Source of the DNA: an uncultured Gammaproteobacteria bacterium
GTDB lineage: Bacteria > Pseudomonadota > Gammaproteobacteria > Pseudomonadales > UBA5518
Length of the DNA stretch: 35,870 nucleotides
Direction of reading: 5' to 3'
Assembly: GCA_903928015.1 (NCBI GenBank)
Contig: CAIYPF010000202.1
Span: 1-35,870 of the forward strand
Program-made: the position numbers and the translations under genes
Shown: positions 1-11,061 of the stretch, in pieces
Numbering within the stretch: position 1 is the first letter of the stretch
Layout of the letters: each line of letters starts with the position of its first letter
Notes under the pieces: model-generated
Database searches by the model: none
Told to the model about the DNA's origin: nothing
Seen by the model: the letters and a program-made list of their open reading frames with translations, nothing else

Positions 1-2
1 CC

Positions 3-815
3 GAGGCCGCTGGTGGGGACATTCCCGCTGTTTCTCCGCTCGCAGATGCCTGCTGCGCCATCATCGAGATCGAGGATGGCCTGACGGGGCAGCTGTGTTT
101 CGCACTTGCCGGCGAGGCGGGTTCCGCGGGCTTCGATCACAAGGCGCTGGAGATAATCGAGAGCTGTCTGCCGTTGCTGGCGTCCGCACTCCTGGCGCAG
201 CGACGAAACACAGCCATGCAGGCCCTGGGCGGCGCCATCATGAACCGCTATGACCGCTACCACGTTGGCGCCATCGTGGTGGATGCCGATGGCTTCGTGA
301 TTTACCGCAACGAGGCCGCGCGCCGGCATCTGGCGGCTGGCAGTGGGCTCGCCCTGCGCGGTGGCAGGCTGGAGGCCGGGCTGCCGGCCGAGAGTGCGCA
401 ACTGCTTCAGGCAATCCGGGATGTGCTCGCGAGCGATTTACCGGACAGCCACTTCCTGTCCCGGCTCTTCAACGCCAGTCGCGAGGGTGATATGCCGCTC
501 ACCCTGGCGATCAGCCCGTTCCGCAGTGGTCTGGACGACGGCGGCTACGTCACCATCATGGCGTATGACCCCGAGCGCCCCGAGGTGCAGCGCCAGGAGG
601 TGATCCAGTGGACGTACCAACTTAGCGCCCGCGAGTCCCAGTTGGCCTGCGCGCTGGCAGCGGGGGAATCCCTGGAACACTACGCCGAGCGCTCGGATTG
701 CTCGGTCGAGGGGGTCAGATCCCTGCTGAAGCGCATATTCCGGAAGACGGGCACATCCAGGCAGACCGAATTGGTGAAGCTCGTGCTCGTCGGTCCCGCA
801 GCGATGGTGCAATGA
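3..815 (+). CDS. LuxR-family HTH transcriptional regulator, 5'-truncated by window edge
   Basis: The reading frame is open from the first full codon of the window to the TGA at 813-815, so the true start lies upstream and the internal TTG at 174 is not needed. The visible part has a PAS-like or GAF-like segment (around the residues IVVDADGFVIYRNEA). It ends in a LuxR/GerE-type helix-turn-helix of about 60 residues (LSARESQLACALAAG ... SVEGVRSLLKRIFRKTG). It is a paralogue of the next gene: both end in near-identical KTGT(S/N)RQ(T/S)(E/D)LV(K/R)LVL tails. No phosphoreceiver domain is visible in the part present. The ligand and target genes are unknown. The stop codon overlaps the next start (ATGA), so the two are probably translated together. 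Confidence 0.8.
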   Translation, partial: EAAGGDIPAVSPLADACCAIIEIEDGLTGQLCFALAGEAGSAGFDHKALEIIESCLPLLASALLAQRRNTAMQALGGAIMNRYDRYHVGAIVVDADGFVIYRNEAARRHLAAGSGLALRGGRLEAGLPAESAQLLQAIRDVLASDLPDSHFLSRLFNASREGDMPLTLAISPFRSGLDDGGYVTIMAYDPERPEVQRQEVIQWTYQLSARESQLACALAAGESLEHYAERSDCSVEGVRSLLKRIFRKTGTSRQTELVKLVLVGPAAMVQ

Positions 816-1981
816 ACATGGCCGGCGCGCTGTTACCCCCTACTCCCGAAATGCTCTCTGAATTGCTGTTGGCGCTGCACGGCCTCGCCGCGCGGCCGGA
901 TCAACTTGGCCATGTCCAGAAGATCTGCGGCCGCTACGTCGGGGCCAGCATGAGCAGCATGGGTATCTGCGAAGGGCGAAGCGGCAAGGTGCGCTTCGTC
1001 GATTACTTCCCCGCCGATCGGAATTCCGCGGCCGACTACAAAAGCCATTACCACCAGGACGATCCCGTCAAGAACGCTGCAATGCTCGCTGCTCCCCGGC
1101 GTTTCTGGACCCGCGAACAGCTGATCTCCGAAGAAGTCATCCGCACCAACGCCTATCTGATCGACTGGTGCATCAAGAAAGGACACGACGACGTCTGCAT
1201 TGCCCGTATCCCGATGGGTGGCGACTACCACTGCCTGTGGGCCTTCAGCCGGGGTCGGGACCAGCCCCGTTTCTCACGGCGTGAGCTCGATTTCCTCGAG
1301 ATGCTCATTCCCCATGTAGAGCAGGCGCTGTCGCTGCACACCCAGATCGATCGACTGGGCGTTTTTGCCGATATCGCGCAGGAGCAACTGACGCAGTCAG
1401 GGCACGGGTTGATCGTCCTGAACGAGGAGTTGCAGATCGCCTACCTCAATCGTATTGCCGCCCGCCTTCTCGGCGAGGGAGGGGCCCTGTCCGCCGACAA
1501 CGGCACGATATGCCTCGCGGACGAGCAAGCGGCCTGCAAATTCGATGAGCTCGTACAGATCTGCATGGCAGCGAGCCGCAGCCAAAGCATCCTTGCCGGT
1601 GGCTCCGTCGCCATAACACGCCCGGAGAGCTCTCCGCTGGCCGTGACCGTGATGCCCTACCGGCGCCAGGAATCCCTGCAGACGCTCGTCGCCGGTGCGG
1701 GCCGTGTGGTGGTGACGATTTTCGACCCCGATCGTCCGCGACTCGACACAAGAAGCATGCTGCGCGAGATGTATCGCCTCTCCGAGATCGAGGCAGACGT
1801 CTGCTGGCGGTTGGGCAACGGCGACACGCTGGAGCAAATCGCCCTCGATACCGCCACCACGCGCGAGACCGTCCGCTCGCAACTCAAGCGCCTCTTTGCC
1901 AAGACGGGCACCAACCGGCAGTCGGATCTCGTCAGGCTCGTGTTGCTCGGGCCGGCGGCGTGGAATCGTGCGTTGCCCTGA
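812..1981 (+). CDS. LuxR-family HTH transcriptional regulator with N-terminal sensory region
   Basis: The start chosen is the ATG at 812, which overlaps the previous stop in an ATGA arrangement; earlier in-frame starts lie deep inside the upstream gene. The product is about 389 residues. Residues 1-180 resemble a GAF-like sensory domain. Residues about 190-310 are PAS-like (GHGLIVLNEELQIAYLNRIAA). Residues about 320-380 form a LuxR-type DNA-binding helix-turn-helix (LSEIEADVCWRLGNGDTLEQ ... RETVRSQLKRLFAKTGTNRQ). The C-terminal half is clearly paralogous to the preceding gene. It is probably a cytoplasmic one-component regulator; the signal is not recognisable. The pair sits upstream of the carA leader, from which it is separated by a promoter candidate and a terminator, so it is not likely part of the pyrimidine/arginine operon. 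Confidence 0.85.
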   Translation: MNMAGALLPPTPEMLSELLLALHGLAARPDQLGHVQKICGRYVGASMSSMGICEGRSGKVRFVDYFPADRNSAADYKSHYHQDDPVKNAAMLAAPRRFWTREQLISEEVIRTNAYLIDWCIKKGHDDVCIARIPMGGDYHCLWAFSRGRDQPRFSRRELDFLEMLIPHVEQALSLHTQIDRLGVFADIAQEQLTQSGHGLIVLNEELQIAYLNRIAARLLGEGGALSADNGTICLADEQAACKFDELVQICMAASRSQSILAGGSVAITRPESSPLAVTVMPYRRQESLQTLVAGAGRVVVTIFDPDRPRLDTRSMLREMYRLSEIEADVCWRLGNGDTLEQIALDTATTRETVRSQLKRLFAKTGTNRQSDLVRLVLLGPAAWNRALP

Positions 1982-2003
1982 GCCTCGCGTCCTGATTTTT
2001 TTC

Positions 2004-2032
2004 TTTCAAAGCGAAGGCGTCTTCCCTACAAT
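2004..2032 (+). promoter_or_regulatory. Candidate sigma-70 promoter for carA
   Basis: A good -10 element, TACAAT (2027-2032), lies 17 bases after a weak -35 element, TTTCAA (2004-2009). Transcription would begin near 2039. That places the inverted repeat at 2036-2092 and the terminator at 2102-2137 inside the carA leader. The -35 is poor, so activator help or an error in the assignment is possible. Confidence 0.5.
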
Positions 2033-2035
2033 GCC

Positions 2036-2092
2036 GCTTCAGATTTCCGTTGGCATCACCCCGAGCAAAACCGCGTAAACGGCGTCTGAAGC
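2036..2092 (+). promoter_or_regulatory. Long inverted repeat in the carA leader (stem-loop or operator)
   Basis: GCTTCAGA (2036-2043) is the exact reverse complement of TCTGAAGC (2085-2092). Inside it, CCGTT (2047-2051) pairs with AACGG (2078-2082). The outer arm begins just before the predicted transcription start, so this could be a 5' RNA hairpin or a DNA operator. It lies just ahead of the intrinsic terminator. Confidence 0.5.
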
Positions 2093-2101
2093 AAATCAGG
2101 G

Positions 2102-2137
2102 GCGAGATGAGACCGGTAGTTTCATCTCGCTTTTTTT
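2102..2137 (+). terminator. Intrinsic terminator in the carA leader, candidate attenuator
   Basis: GCGAGATGA (2102-2110) pairs perfectly with TCATCTCGC (2122-2130), with an 11-base loop and a run of seven T (2131-2137). It could end transcription from the upstream regulator genes. Because it lies downstream of the carA promoter candidate and about 100 bases before the carA start, it is also positioned to attenuate carAB transcription. Confidence 0.8.
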
Positions 2138-2240
2138 CGCCCTTGATTCGCTCTCCTCGCGCGTCGGAACGCACCGCCCGGGACGCTGGCGGCCGAGTTT
2201 CAGGGGCGTCCAGCCGCCACCTCCAGACGAGGAGCCACCA

Positions 2241-3392
2241 TTGACCACCACTAACCGCCGGCCCGCCTTCCTGGCCCTCGAAGATGGCAGCCTCTTCCAC
2301 GGCCAGGGCATCGGCGCCGATGGCGAAACCAGCGGAGAGGTGGTTTTCAATACCGCCATGACGGGCTATCAGGAGATCCTCACGGATCCCTCCTACGCGC
2401 GTCAGATCGTGACCCTCACCTATCCCCACATCGGCAATACCGGCGTGAACGCCGAGGACGAGGAATCGGACCGGGTCTGGGCCGCAGGTCTGGTGATCCG
2501 CGATCTCCCGCTCCTTGCCAGCAACTTCCGCTCTGTCGGCACCCTGCAGGACTATCTCTCGGAGCGCGGGATCATCGGCATCTCGGATATCGATACCCGC
2601 CGCCTCACCCGCATCCTCCGCGAGAAAGGCGCCCAGAACGGCTGCATCATGTCCGGTCGCTGCGACCCCGCGCAGGCCCTCGAGCGGGCGCGGGCCTTTC
2701 CCGGACTGAAAGGCATGGATCTCGCCAAGGTGGTAAGCGTCACCGAGCCATACGCCTGGACCGAGGGCAGTTGGGCGCTGGGGCGTGGGTTCACCACGCC
2801 CGCGGCGGCGCCGGAATTCAAGGTCGTGGCCTTCGATTACGGCGTCAAGCGCAACATCCTGCGCATGCTGGTCGATCGCGGCTGCGCGCTCACCGTGGTG
2901 CCGGCACAGACCTCCGCCGAAGAAGTGCTGGCGATGTCACCCGACGGTGTGTTCCTGTCCAACGGCCCCGGCGATCCTGAGCCCTGCGACTACGCCGTCC
3001 GCGCCATCCGCACCCTCGTCGACTCCGGCTTGCCGGTGTTCGGCATCTGCCTCGGTCACCAGTTGCTGGGGCTTGCGAGTGGTGCGCGCACATTGAAGAT
3101 GAAGTTCGGTCACCACGGTGCCAACCACCCGGTGCAGGACCTCGCCACCGGCAGCGTGATGATCACCAGCCAGAATCACGGCTTCGCGGTTGACGAATCA
3201 ACCCTGCCTGACACGCTGCGCGCCACGCACCGCTCGCTGTTCGACGGATCCTTGCAGGGAATCCACCGCAACGATCGTCCGGCTTTCAGTTTTCAGGGCC
3301 ATCCCGAGGCGAGCCCCGGCCCGCACGATGCGGCCGCACTCTTCGATCACTTCATCGGCCTGATGCGCGAGCACGGCCGGGCAAAGGGGTAG
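2241..3392 (+). CDS. carA: Carbamoyl-phosphate synthetase, small (glutaminase) subunit
   Basis: CarA hydrolyses glutamine and passes ammonia to CarB to make carbamoyl phosphate for pyrimidine and arginine synthesis. The 383-residue length matches the family. The N-terminal CPSase_sm domain (about 1-150) is followed by a class I glutamine amidotransferase domain. That domain has the nucleophile Cys270 in the motif GICLGHQ and the His354/Glu356 pair in GHPEASPG. The start is TTG at 2241, supported by the Shine-Dalgarno GAGGAG at 2229-2234 with a 6-base spacer. The gene is followed 7 bases later by carB. The leader carries a terminator-like hairpin that may regulate it. Identification is secure. 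Confidence 0.98.
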   Translation: MTTTNRRPAFLALEDGSLFHGQGIGADGETSGEVVFNTAMTGYQEILTDPSYARQIVTLTYPHIGNTGVNAEDEESDRVWAAGLVIRDLPLLASNFRSVGTLQDYLSERGIIGISDIDTRRLTRILREKGAQNGCIMSGRCDPAQALERARAFPGLKGMDLAKVVSVTEPYAWTEGSWALGRGFTTPAAAPEFKVVAFDYGVKRNILRMLVDRGCALTVVPAQTSAEEVLAMSPDGVFLSNGPGDPEPCDYAVRAIRTLVDSGLPVFGICLGHQLLGLASGARTLKMKFGHHGANHPVQDLATGSVMITSQNHGFAVDESTLPDTLRATHRSLFDGSLQGIHRNDRPAFSFQGHPEASPGPHDAAALFDHFIGLMREHGRAKG

Positions 3393-3399
3393 CCACGCG

Positions 3400-6300
3400 A
3401 TGCCCAGACGCACAGACATCCACACCATCCTGATCATCGGCGCAGGCCCGATCGTCATCGGCCAGGCATGCGAGTTCGACTACTCCGGCGCCCAGGCCTG
3501 CAAAGCGCTGCGGGAAGAAGGCTTCCGCGTGGTGCTGGTGAACTCCAACCCCGCCACCATCATGACCGACCCGGCCATGGCGGATGCCACCTACATCGAG
3601 CCCGTGAACTGGCGCTCCGTGGCCAGCATCATCGAGAAGGAGCGCCCCGACGCGCTGCTTCCCACCATGGGCGGCCAGACGGCGTTGAACTGTGCCCTCG
3701 ACCTTGCCCGCGAGGGCATCCTCGAGAAGTTCGGCGTGCAGATGATCGGCGCCACCCGCGAGGCCATCGACAAGGCCGAGGACCGGCAGAAATTCGACAA
3801 GGCCATGCGCGCCATCGGGCTCGAGTGTCCGCGCTCGGTCATCGCCCACAGCATGGAAGAAGCCCTGCAGCTCGTTGATGGAATCGGCTTCCCCTGCATC
3901 ATCCGCCCGTCGTTCACGATGGGCGGATCTGGCGGCGGCATCGCCTACAACCGCGAGGAATTCGAGGAAATCTGCGAACGCGGGCTCCAGCTCTCGCCCA
4001 CGAGCGAGTTGCTGATCGACGAGTCGCTGATCGGCTGGAAAGAGTTCGAGATGGAGGTGGTGCGGGACCGCAAGGACAACTGCATCATCATCTGCTCCAT
4101 CGAGAACTTCGACCCGATGGGTGTGCACACCGGTGATTCGATCACCGTTGCGCCCGCGCAGACCCTCACCGACCGCGAATACCAGATCATGCGCAACGCC
4201 TCCATCGCGGTGCTGCGCGAGATCGGCGTCGAGACCGGCGGCTCGAACGTGCAGTTTGCGGTGAATCCCGCAGATGGCCGCCTGGTCGTGATCGAGATGA
4301 ACCCGAGGGTCTCGCGCTCCTCGGCACTGGCGTCCAAGGCCACGGGCTTTCCCATCGCCAAGGTCGCAGCCAAGCTCGCCGTCGGCTACACCCTGGACGA
4401 ACTCCAGAACGAGATCACCGGCGGCGTGACGCCGGCCTCTTTCGAGCCCTCCATCGACTACGTCGTCACCAAGGTGCCGCGCTTCACCTTCGAGAAGTTC
4501 GCCGCCGCCGATCCGCGACTCACCACGCAGATGAAATCCGTGGGCGAGGTGATGGCGATCGGGCGCACGTTCCAGGAGTCGCTGCACAAGGCGATGCGCG
4601 GGCTCGAGGTGAGCTCGGCAGGCTTCGAGACGCAGCTTGCTGCCAATGACGAAGAGGCGCTGGCGAAGCTCCGCGGGCACATAGTGAACCCCGGCGCGCA
4701 ACGGCTCTGGCACCTGGCAGACGGTTTCCGTGCCGGGCTTTCGCTGGACGAAATGCACCAGCTGTCGCGCATCGATCCCTGGTTCCTGGTGCAGATAGAA
4801 GACATCGTGCGCGAGGAGCGCATGCTGGGCGGCCGGGCTTTGCCCACGCTCGGGCTTGATGAACTGCGTCGCCTGAAGCGCAAGGGATTCGCCGATCGCC
4901 GCCTTGCTGACATCCTCGGCGAGAGAGAGTCCGCAGTGCGTGCGCGCCGCCGTGCGCTGGGCCTGCACCCGGTCTACAAGCGGGTCGATACCTGCGCGGG
5001 CGAGTTCGCCTCGGCCACGGCCTACATGTACTCCACCTACGAGGAAGAGTGCGAGGCGCAGCCCTCGGGCCGCGACAAGATCATGGTGCTCGGCGGTGGC
5101 CCCAACCGCATCGGCCAAGGCATCGAATTCGACTACTGCTGCGTCCACGCCGCCCTTGCCATGCGCGAGGACGGCTACGAGACGATCATGGTCAACTGCA
5201 ACCCCGAGACCGTCTCTACCGACTACGACACTTCCGACCGCCTGTATTTCGAACCGGTCACGCTCGAAGACGTGCTGGAGATCGTGCGTATCGAGAAGCC
5301 CAAAGGCGTGATCGTGCAGTTCGGCGGGCAGACGCCGCTGAAACTCGCGCGCGCACTCTGGGCCGAGGGCGTGCCGGTGATCGGCACCACGCCCGATGCC
5401 ATCGACTGCGCTGAAGACCGCGAACGCTTCCAGCAGATGATCGACAAGCTCGGCCTGCTGCAACCGCCCAATGCCATCGTGCGCTCCGCGGAGCAGGCAG
5501 AGGCTGCGGCCGAGAGAATCGGCTACCCGCTGGTGGTGCGTCCCTCCTACGTGCTGGGTGGTCGCGCCATGGAAATCGTCTATCGCGCCGAGGAACTCCG
5601 CACCTACATGCGTGAGGCTGTGCGCGTCTCCGACGACACCCCGATCCTTCTCGATTACTTCCTCAAGGCCGCGGTGGAAGTCGACATCGACGCGGTGTGC
5701 GACGGCGAGCGCGTGGTGATCGGCGCGATCATGCAGCACATCGAACAGGCGGGCATCCACTCCGGGGATTCCGCCTGCTCGCTTCCGCCCTACAGTCTGC
5801 CTGCTGACGTGCAGGACGAGATGCGTGCCGTCGTGGTGCGCATGGCCCGGGAGCTTGGCGTGGTCGGGCTGATGAACGTCCAGCTCGCCTGGCAGGACGG
5901 CAAGATCTACGTGATCGAAGTGAACCCGCGCGCCTCGCGTACGGTGCCTTTCGTGTCCAAGTGCATCGGCTTTTCGCTCGCCAAGATCGCGGCGCGCTGC
6001 ATGGCTGGCACCTCGCTGGATTCCCAGGGCTTCATCTCGGAGGCGGTGCCCACGCTCTTCAACGTCAAGGAGTCGGTCTTTCCCTTCAACAAATTCCCGG
6101 GCATCGACCCTATCCTCGGACCCGAAATGAAGTCCACGGGAGAGGTGATGGGCGTTGGCGAGACCTTCGCCGAGGCCTTCCTGAAGGCGCAGGTCGCCGC
6201 CGGCGAGACGCTGCCGCGCGGCGGCATTGCCTTCCTCAGCGTGCGCGAGGCAGACAAGCCCGGCATCGTTGGTGTGGCGCGTGATCTTGTCGAGCTCGGT

Positions 6301-6618
6301 TTCAGCATCGTCGCAACCCGCGGCACGGCCGCAGTCATCGAGGCGGCGGGTATTGCTGTCGAGGTGGTGAACAAGGTGGTCGAGGGCCGACCGCATATCG
6401 TCGACATGATCAAGAACGACCGCATCCACCTCATCGTGAACACCACGGAGGGGCGGCAGGCCATTGCAGACTCCTCGACCATCCGCTCGAGTGCTCAGCA
6501 GCGCGACGTCTACTACACCACGACGCTCACGGGCGGCGAGGCTATCTGCGAGGCGTTGCGCCATGGTCCGGATGTCAGCGTAAGATGCCTCCAGCAAATT
6601 CACGGTGCGATGGCCTGA
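3400..6618 (+). CDS. carB: Carbamoyl-phosphate synthetase, large subunit
   Basis: CarB makes carbamoyl phosphate from bicarbonate, ammonia supplied by CarA, and two ATP. The protein is 1072 residues, the family length. It shows the expected duplicated architecture: an N-terminal carboxyphosphate ATP-grasp half ([17 protein letters not shown] near the start), an oligomerisation region, and a second carbamate ATP-grasp half ([17 protein letters not shown]). A C-terminal MGS-like allosteric domain (from about residue 935) is where UMP and ornithine act in characterised enzymes. The ATG at 3400 has AAGGGG about 10 bases upstream. There is no ORF between carA and carB, unlike the carA-orf-carB order I recall for Pseudomonas aeruginosa. 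greA follows after 61 bases, probably in the same transcript. Confidence 0.98.
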   Translation: MPRRTDIHTILIIGAGPIVIGQACEFDYSGAQACKALREEGFRVVLVNSNPATIMTDPAMADATYIEPVNWRSVASIIEKERPDALLPTMGGQTALNCALDLAREGILEKFGVQMIGATREAIDKAEDRQKFDKAMRAIGLECPRSVIAHSMEEALQLVDGIGFPCIIRPSFTMGGSGGGIAYNREEFEEICERGLQLSPTSELLIDESLIGWKEFEMEVVRDRKDNCIIICSIENFDPMGVHTGDSITVAPAQTLTDREYQIMRNASIAVLREIGVETGGSNVQFAVNPADGRLVVIEMNPRVSRSSALASKATGFPIAKVAAKLAVGYTLDELQNEITGGVTPASFEPSIDYVVTKVPRFTFEKFAAADPRLTTQMKSVGEVMAIGRTFQESLHKAMRGLEVSSAGFETQLAANDEEALAKLRGHIVNPGAQRLWHLADGFRAGLSLDEMHQLSRIDPWFLVQIEDIVREERMLGGRALPTLGLDELRRLKRKGFADRRLADILGERESAVRARRRALGLHPVYKRVDTCAGEFASATAYMYSTYEEECEAQPSGRDKIMVLGGGPNRIGQGIEFDYCCVHAALAMREDGYETIMVNCNPETVSTDYDTSDRLYFEPVTLEDVLEIVRIEKPKGVIVQFGGQTPLKLARALWAEGVPVIGTTPDAIDCAEDRERFQQMIDKLGLLQPPNAIVRSAEQAEAAAERIGYPLVVRPSYVLGGRAMEIVYRAEELRTYMREAVRVSDDTPILLDYFLKAAVEVDIDAVCDGERVVIGAIMQHIEQAGIHSGDSACSLPPYSLPADVQDEMRAVVVRMARELGVVGLMNVQLAWQDGKIYVIEVNPRASRTVPFVSKCIGFSLAKIAARCMAGTSLDSQGFISEAVPTLFNVKESVFPFNKFPGIDPILGPEMKSTGEVMGVGETFAEAFLKAQVAAGETLPRGGIAFLSVREADKPGIVGVARDLVELGFSIVATRGTAAVIEAAGIAVEVVNKVVEGRPHIVDMIKNDRIHLIVNTTEGRQAIADSSTIRSSAQQRDVYYTTTLTGGEAICEALRHGPDVSVRCLQQIHGAMA

Positions 6619-6679
6619 GCCGTAGCATGATTTTTCAGAAAGCGCGGGCGGAGGCTCGCCCCGAAGGGAGACCGGGCGG

Positions 6680-7159
6680 ATGGTGACGCGAGTACCGATG
6701 ACTGTTGGCGGAGCGGAGAAACTCCGCGCCGAACTCGAACACCTCAAGCGTGTGGAGCGGCCCCGTATTTCCAAGGCCATCGCCGAGGCCCGCGAGCATG
6801 GTGATCTGCGCGAGAACGCGGAGTATCACGCTGCCCGTGAACAACAGAGCTTCGCCGAAGGCCGCATCAACGACATCGAGTCCAAGCTCTCTGCCGCACA
6901 GGTCATCGACGTGACGTCTATCGCGGCCACCGGGAAAGTGATTTTCGGCGCTACCGTCGCGATCCTGAATCTCGAGACCGACGAGACTCTCCGCTACCAG
7001 ATCGTGGGCGAAGACGAGGCATCGGTGCGGGAGAACCGCATCTCCGTCACCTCTCCGATCGCCCGCTCGCTGGTGGGCAAGGACATCGGAGACGTGGTGA
7101 GCGTGCGTACGCCTGCAGGGCCCGTCGACTACGAGATCGTCGACGTCCTGCACATCTGA
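6680..7159 (+). CDS. greA: Transcription elongation factor GreA
   Basis: GreA rescues backtracked RNA polymerase by inserting its coiled coil into the secondary channel and stimulating transcript cleavage. The 159-residue product begins [19 protein letters not shown] and has the family length. It has the N-terminal coiled coil, with the tip acidic region in [19 protein letters not shown], and a C-terminal FKBP-like domain ([16 protein letters not shown] ... [14 protein letters not shown]). GGGAG lies about 9 bases before the ATG. It follows carB closely and ends 7 bases from the convergent yhbY. Confidence 0.97.
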   Translation: MVTRVPMTVGGAEKLRAELEHLKRVERPRISKAIAEAREHGDLRENAEYHAAREQQSFAEGRINDIESKLSAAQVIDVTSIAATGKVIFGATVAILNLETDETLRYQIVGEDEASVRENRISVTSPIARSLVGKDIGDVVSVRTPAGPVDYEIVDVLHI

Positions 7160-7166
7160 GCTGCGA

Positions 7167-7478
7167 TCACTCCGCGGGTTGCCGGAGGTTGCTCAGCCGC
7201 GGGTCGGCATTCGGGTTGGGTCGGTAGACCAGCGCGATCTTGCCGATCTCCTGCACCGATTCCGCTCCCGTGTGCTCGCAAAAGGCCGCGATGGAGGCCC
7301 GGCGCTCTTCGCGGTCTGCGATGCTGAAACGCACCTTGACGAGTTCGTGATCGGACAGTGCCCTTTCGGCCTCTGCGTACACGCCCTCGGTGAGCCCCTT
7401 CGCGGCGACAGTCACCACCGGGTTCAGACGGTGGCCAATGCCGCGCAGTCGCTTCCTGAAATCTGCATCGAGCGGCAT
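7167..7478 (-). CDS. yhbY: YhbY-family ribosome assembly RNA-binding protein (CRM domain)
   Basis: This is a small CRM-domain protein, about 103 residues from the ATG at 7478. Family members bind pre-50S ribosomal particles. The sequence matches the family from the first residues (MPLDADFRKRLRGIGHRLNP). It includes the conserved segments VAAKGLTEGVYAEAERAL and HELVKVRF and the GxxVQEIGK core. A longer ORF begins upstream at 7535, but its extra 19 residues are unlike the family. It is divergent from rlmE, also an rRNA-related gene, and convergent with greA. Confidence 0.93.
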   Translation of the reverse strand: MPLDADFRKRLRGIGHRLNPVVTVAAKGLTEGVYAEAERALSDHELVKVRFSIADREERRASIAAFCEHTGAESVQEIGKIALVYRPNPNADPRLSNLRQPAE

Positions 7479-7511
7479 GATGTCCGACCCCGGGGTGCTG
7501 AGAAGAGCCGC

Positions 7512-7517
7512 ATTGTA
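7512..7517 (-). promoter_or_regulatory. Candidate -10 element for yhbY
   Basis: TACAAT on the minus strand is placed so that transcription would start about 27 bases before the yhbY ATG at 7478. No convincing -35 element is visible at 16-18 bases. The divergent rlmE gene must use the same 80-base intergenic region. Confidence 0.3.
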
Positions 7518-7561
7518 GCCCAATGCCTCATGCACCCGGCGCAGAGGAGCGCAATCAGTTC

Positions 7562-8182
7562 ATGGCCAGATCGAAGAGCAGCGGACGCTGGCTCCAGGAG
7601 CATCACAAAGACCAGTACGTGCAGCGCTCGCGGGCCGAGGGCTACCGCTCCCGCGCGAGTTACAAGCTGCTGGAGATCGCCAGCGCGGACCGCCTGATCC
7701 GCCGCGGTGACATTGTGGTGGATCTGGGCGCGGCCCCTGGCGGCTGGAGCCAGGTGGCGGCCGAACTGGCCGGGGATGCCGGCGTGGTCGTGGCCTCCGA
7801 TATCCTCCCGATGGATGCGCTCGCGGGAGTGCACTTCATTCAGGGTGATTTCACCGAAGAGTCGGTGCTGGCCGAGGTGCTGGCCGCGCTCGGTGGCCGC
7901 CGGGCAGACCTTGTAATGTCGGATATGGCCCCCAACATGAGCGGAATCCGGGACGTGGATCAGCCCCGGGCGATGCTGCTCGCCGAACTCGCACTGGAGT
8001 TCGCGCGCAGCACCCTGAAGCCTGGTGGCAAGCTCCTCTGCAAGGTGTTCCATGGTGAGGGATTCGACGATTTCATCCGGGCGCTGCGTGCGGCCTTTGC
8101 AAGCGTGGCAACCCGCAAGCCTGACGCCTCGCGTGGACGCTCGCGCGAGGTCTATGTGCTCGCCCGCGAGTTCCGCGGCTGA
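7562..8182 (+). CDS. rlmE: 23S rRNA (uridine-2'-O-)-methyltransferase RlmE (FtsJ/RrmJ)
   Basis: RlmE methylates the 2'-O of U2552 in the 23S rRNA A loop during late 50S assembly, using S-adenosylmethionine. The product is 206 residues from the ATG at 7562 ([14 protein letters not shown]). An upstream in-frame ATG at 7523 would add 13 residues unlike the family. The SAM-binding motif [12 protein letters not shown] is intact. The K-D-K-E catalytic tetrad is visible as Lys35, the Asp in [11 protein letters not shown], the Lys in LLCKVF and the Glu in SREVYV. It precedes ftsH, the classical ftsJ-ftsH order. Confidence 0.96.
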   Translation: MARSKSSGRWLQEHHKDQYVQRSRAEGYRSRASYKLLEIASADRLIRRGDIVVDLGAAPGGWSQVAAELAGDAGVVVASDILPMDALAGVHFIQGDFTEESVLAEVLAALGGRRADLVMSDMAPNMSGIRDVDQPRAMLLAELALEFARSTLKPGGKLLCKVFHGEGFDDFIRALRAAFASVATRKPDASRGRSREVYVLAREFRG

Positions 8183-8271
8183 GGCCGCGTTGGTCCGGCC
8201 CTGTTGTTTCATAGTACATTCCGTGACCGTCCCGGCCTGAGCCGCGGACCGCACCCTGCGAGGACGCTGTC

Positions 8272-10206
<1,935 letters not shown>

Positions 10207-10211
10207 GTGCG

Positions 10212-11054
10212 GTGATCCTGCAGTGCGGGGCTCGCAGCCTCGATCTCTCAATCCCCCGCGTCATGGGCGTGATCAACCTCACGCCCGATTCTTTTTCGGA
10301 TGCTGGCACTCTCTGGCGCGATGATCGCCCTGACCTCGACCGCCTTCTGCGCCGCGCCGAACGCATGCATGCCGATGGCGCTGACATCCTCGATCTCGGT
10401 GGAGAGTCCACCCGGCCGGGCGCCGTGCCGGTCGCAGAGCAGGAAGAAATCGATCGCGTCCTCCCTGCAGTCGAAGCCATAGCGCGTCGCCTCGACGTGA
10501 TCATCTCGGTCGACACCAGTGCCCCTGCGGTGATGAGTGCGGCTGCGGCGCATGGCGCTGGCCTCATCAACGATGTCCGCTCCCTCTCACGCCCGGGGGC
10601 AGTTGTAGCAGCTGCCGCCACGGGCCTTCCGGTGTGCCTCATGCACATGCGCGGCGAACCGGGGACGATGCAAAAGGACCCGGTTTACGAGGATGTCTGC
10701 GCCGAGGTCGGCGAATTCCTGCTCCAGCGCGCCGCCAGTTGCGAGTCTGCGGGCATTGCCCGCGAGCGCCTGCTGCTCGACCCGGGCTTCGGCTTCGGCA
10801 AGACGCTGGCCCACAATCTCGAGCTCTTTCGAGGCTTGCCCGGGCTGGTTGGCTTGGGTTACCCGGTGCTTGTTGGCGTCTCTCGCAAGTCGATGATCGC
10901 GCGCATCCTGCAGCGTGATACCCGTCAGCGGCTGGCGGGGGGGCTCGCGCTGGCTACACTTGCGGCAAATGCCGGAGTCACGGTTGTCCGCACCCACGAT
11001 GTGCGCGCCACCCGCGATGTGCTAGCCATGGTGGCCGCGGTCCGCAGGGAGTAA
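10212..11054 (+). CDS. folP: Dihydropteroate synthase
   Basis: FolP condenses p-aminobenzoate with dihydropterin pyrophosphate in folate synthesis and is the sulfonamide target. The 280-residue length is normal. Conserved TIM-barrel loops are all present: [59 protein letters not shown] and RTHDV. The start is GTG at 10212, just after the ftsH stop, so translation is probably coupled. glmM follows after 7 bases. The ftsH-folP-glmM order is common in gammaproteobacteria. Confidence 0.97.
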   Translation: MILQCGARSLDLSIPRVMGVINLTPDSFSDAGTLWRDDRPDLDRLLRRAERMHADGADILDLGGESTRPGAVPVAEQEEIDRVLPAVEAIARRLDVIISVDTSAPAVMSAAAAHGAGLINDVRSLSRPGAVVAAAATGLPVCLMHMRGEPGTMQKDPVYEDVCAEVGEFLLQRAASCESAGIARERLLLDPGFGFGKTLAHNLELFRGLPGLVGLGYPVLVGVSRKSMIARILQRDTRQRLAGGLALATLAANAGVTVVRTHDVRATRDVLAMVAAVRRE

Positions 11055-11061
11055 TTGCAGC

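Noticed and set aside
698..811. Extended N-terminus for the second LuxR-type regulator
   Set aside because: The extra 38 codons lie within the end of the first regulator in another frame and resemble no known domain; the ATGA-coupled ATG at 812 is more natural.
2031..2078. A 15-codon leader peptide starting ATGCCGCTTCAG before carA
   Set aside because: Its ATG overlaps the last bases of the promoter -10 element, so it would lie upstream of the predicted transcription start, and it has no ribosome-binding site.
3352..6780. A 1142-codon ORF on the minus strand opposite carB
   Set aside because: It mirrors carB codons in a GC-rich genome, where an antisense frame lacks stops by chance. Its product is rich in His, Asp and Arg with no recognisable domain, and carB on the plus strand is certain.
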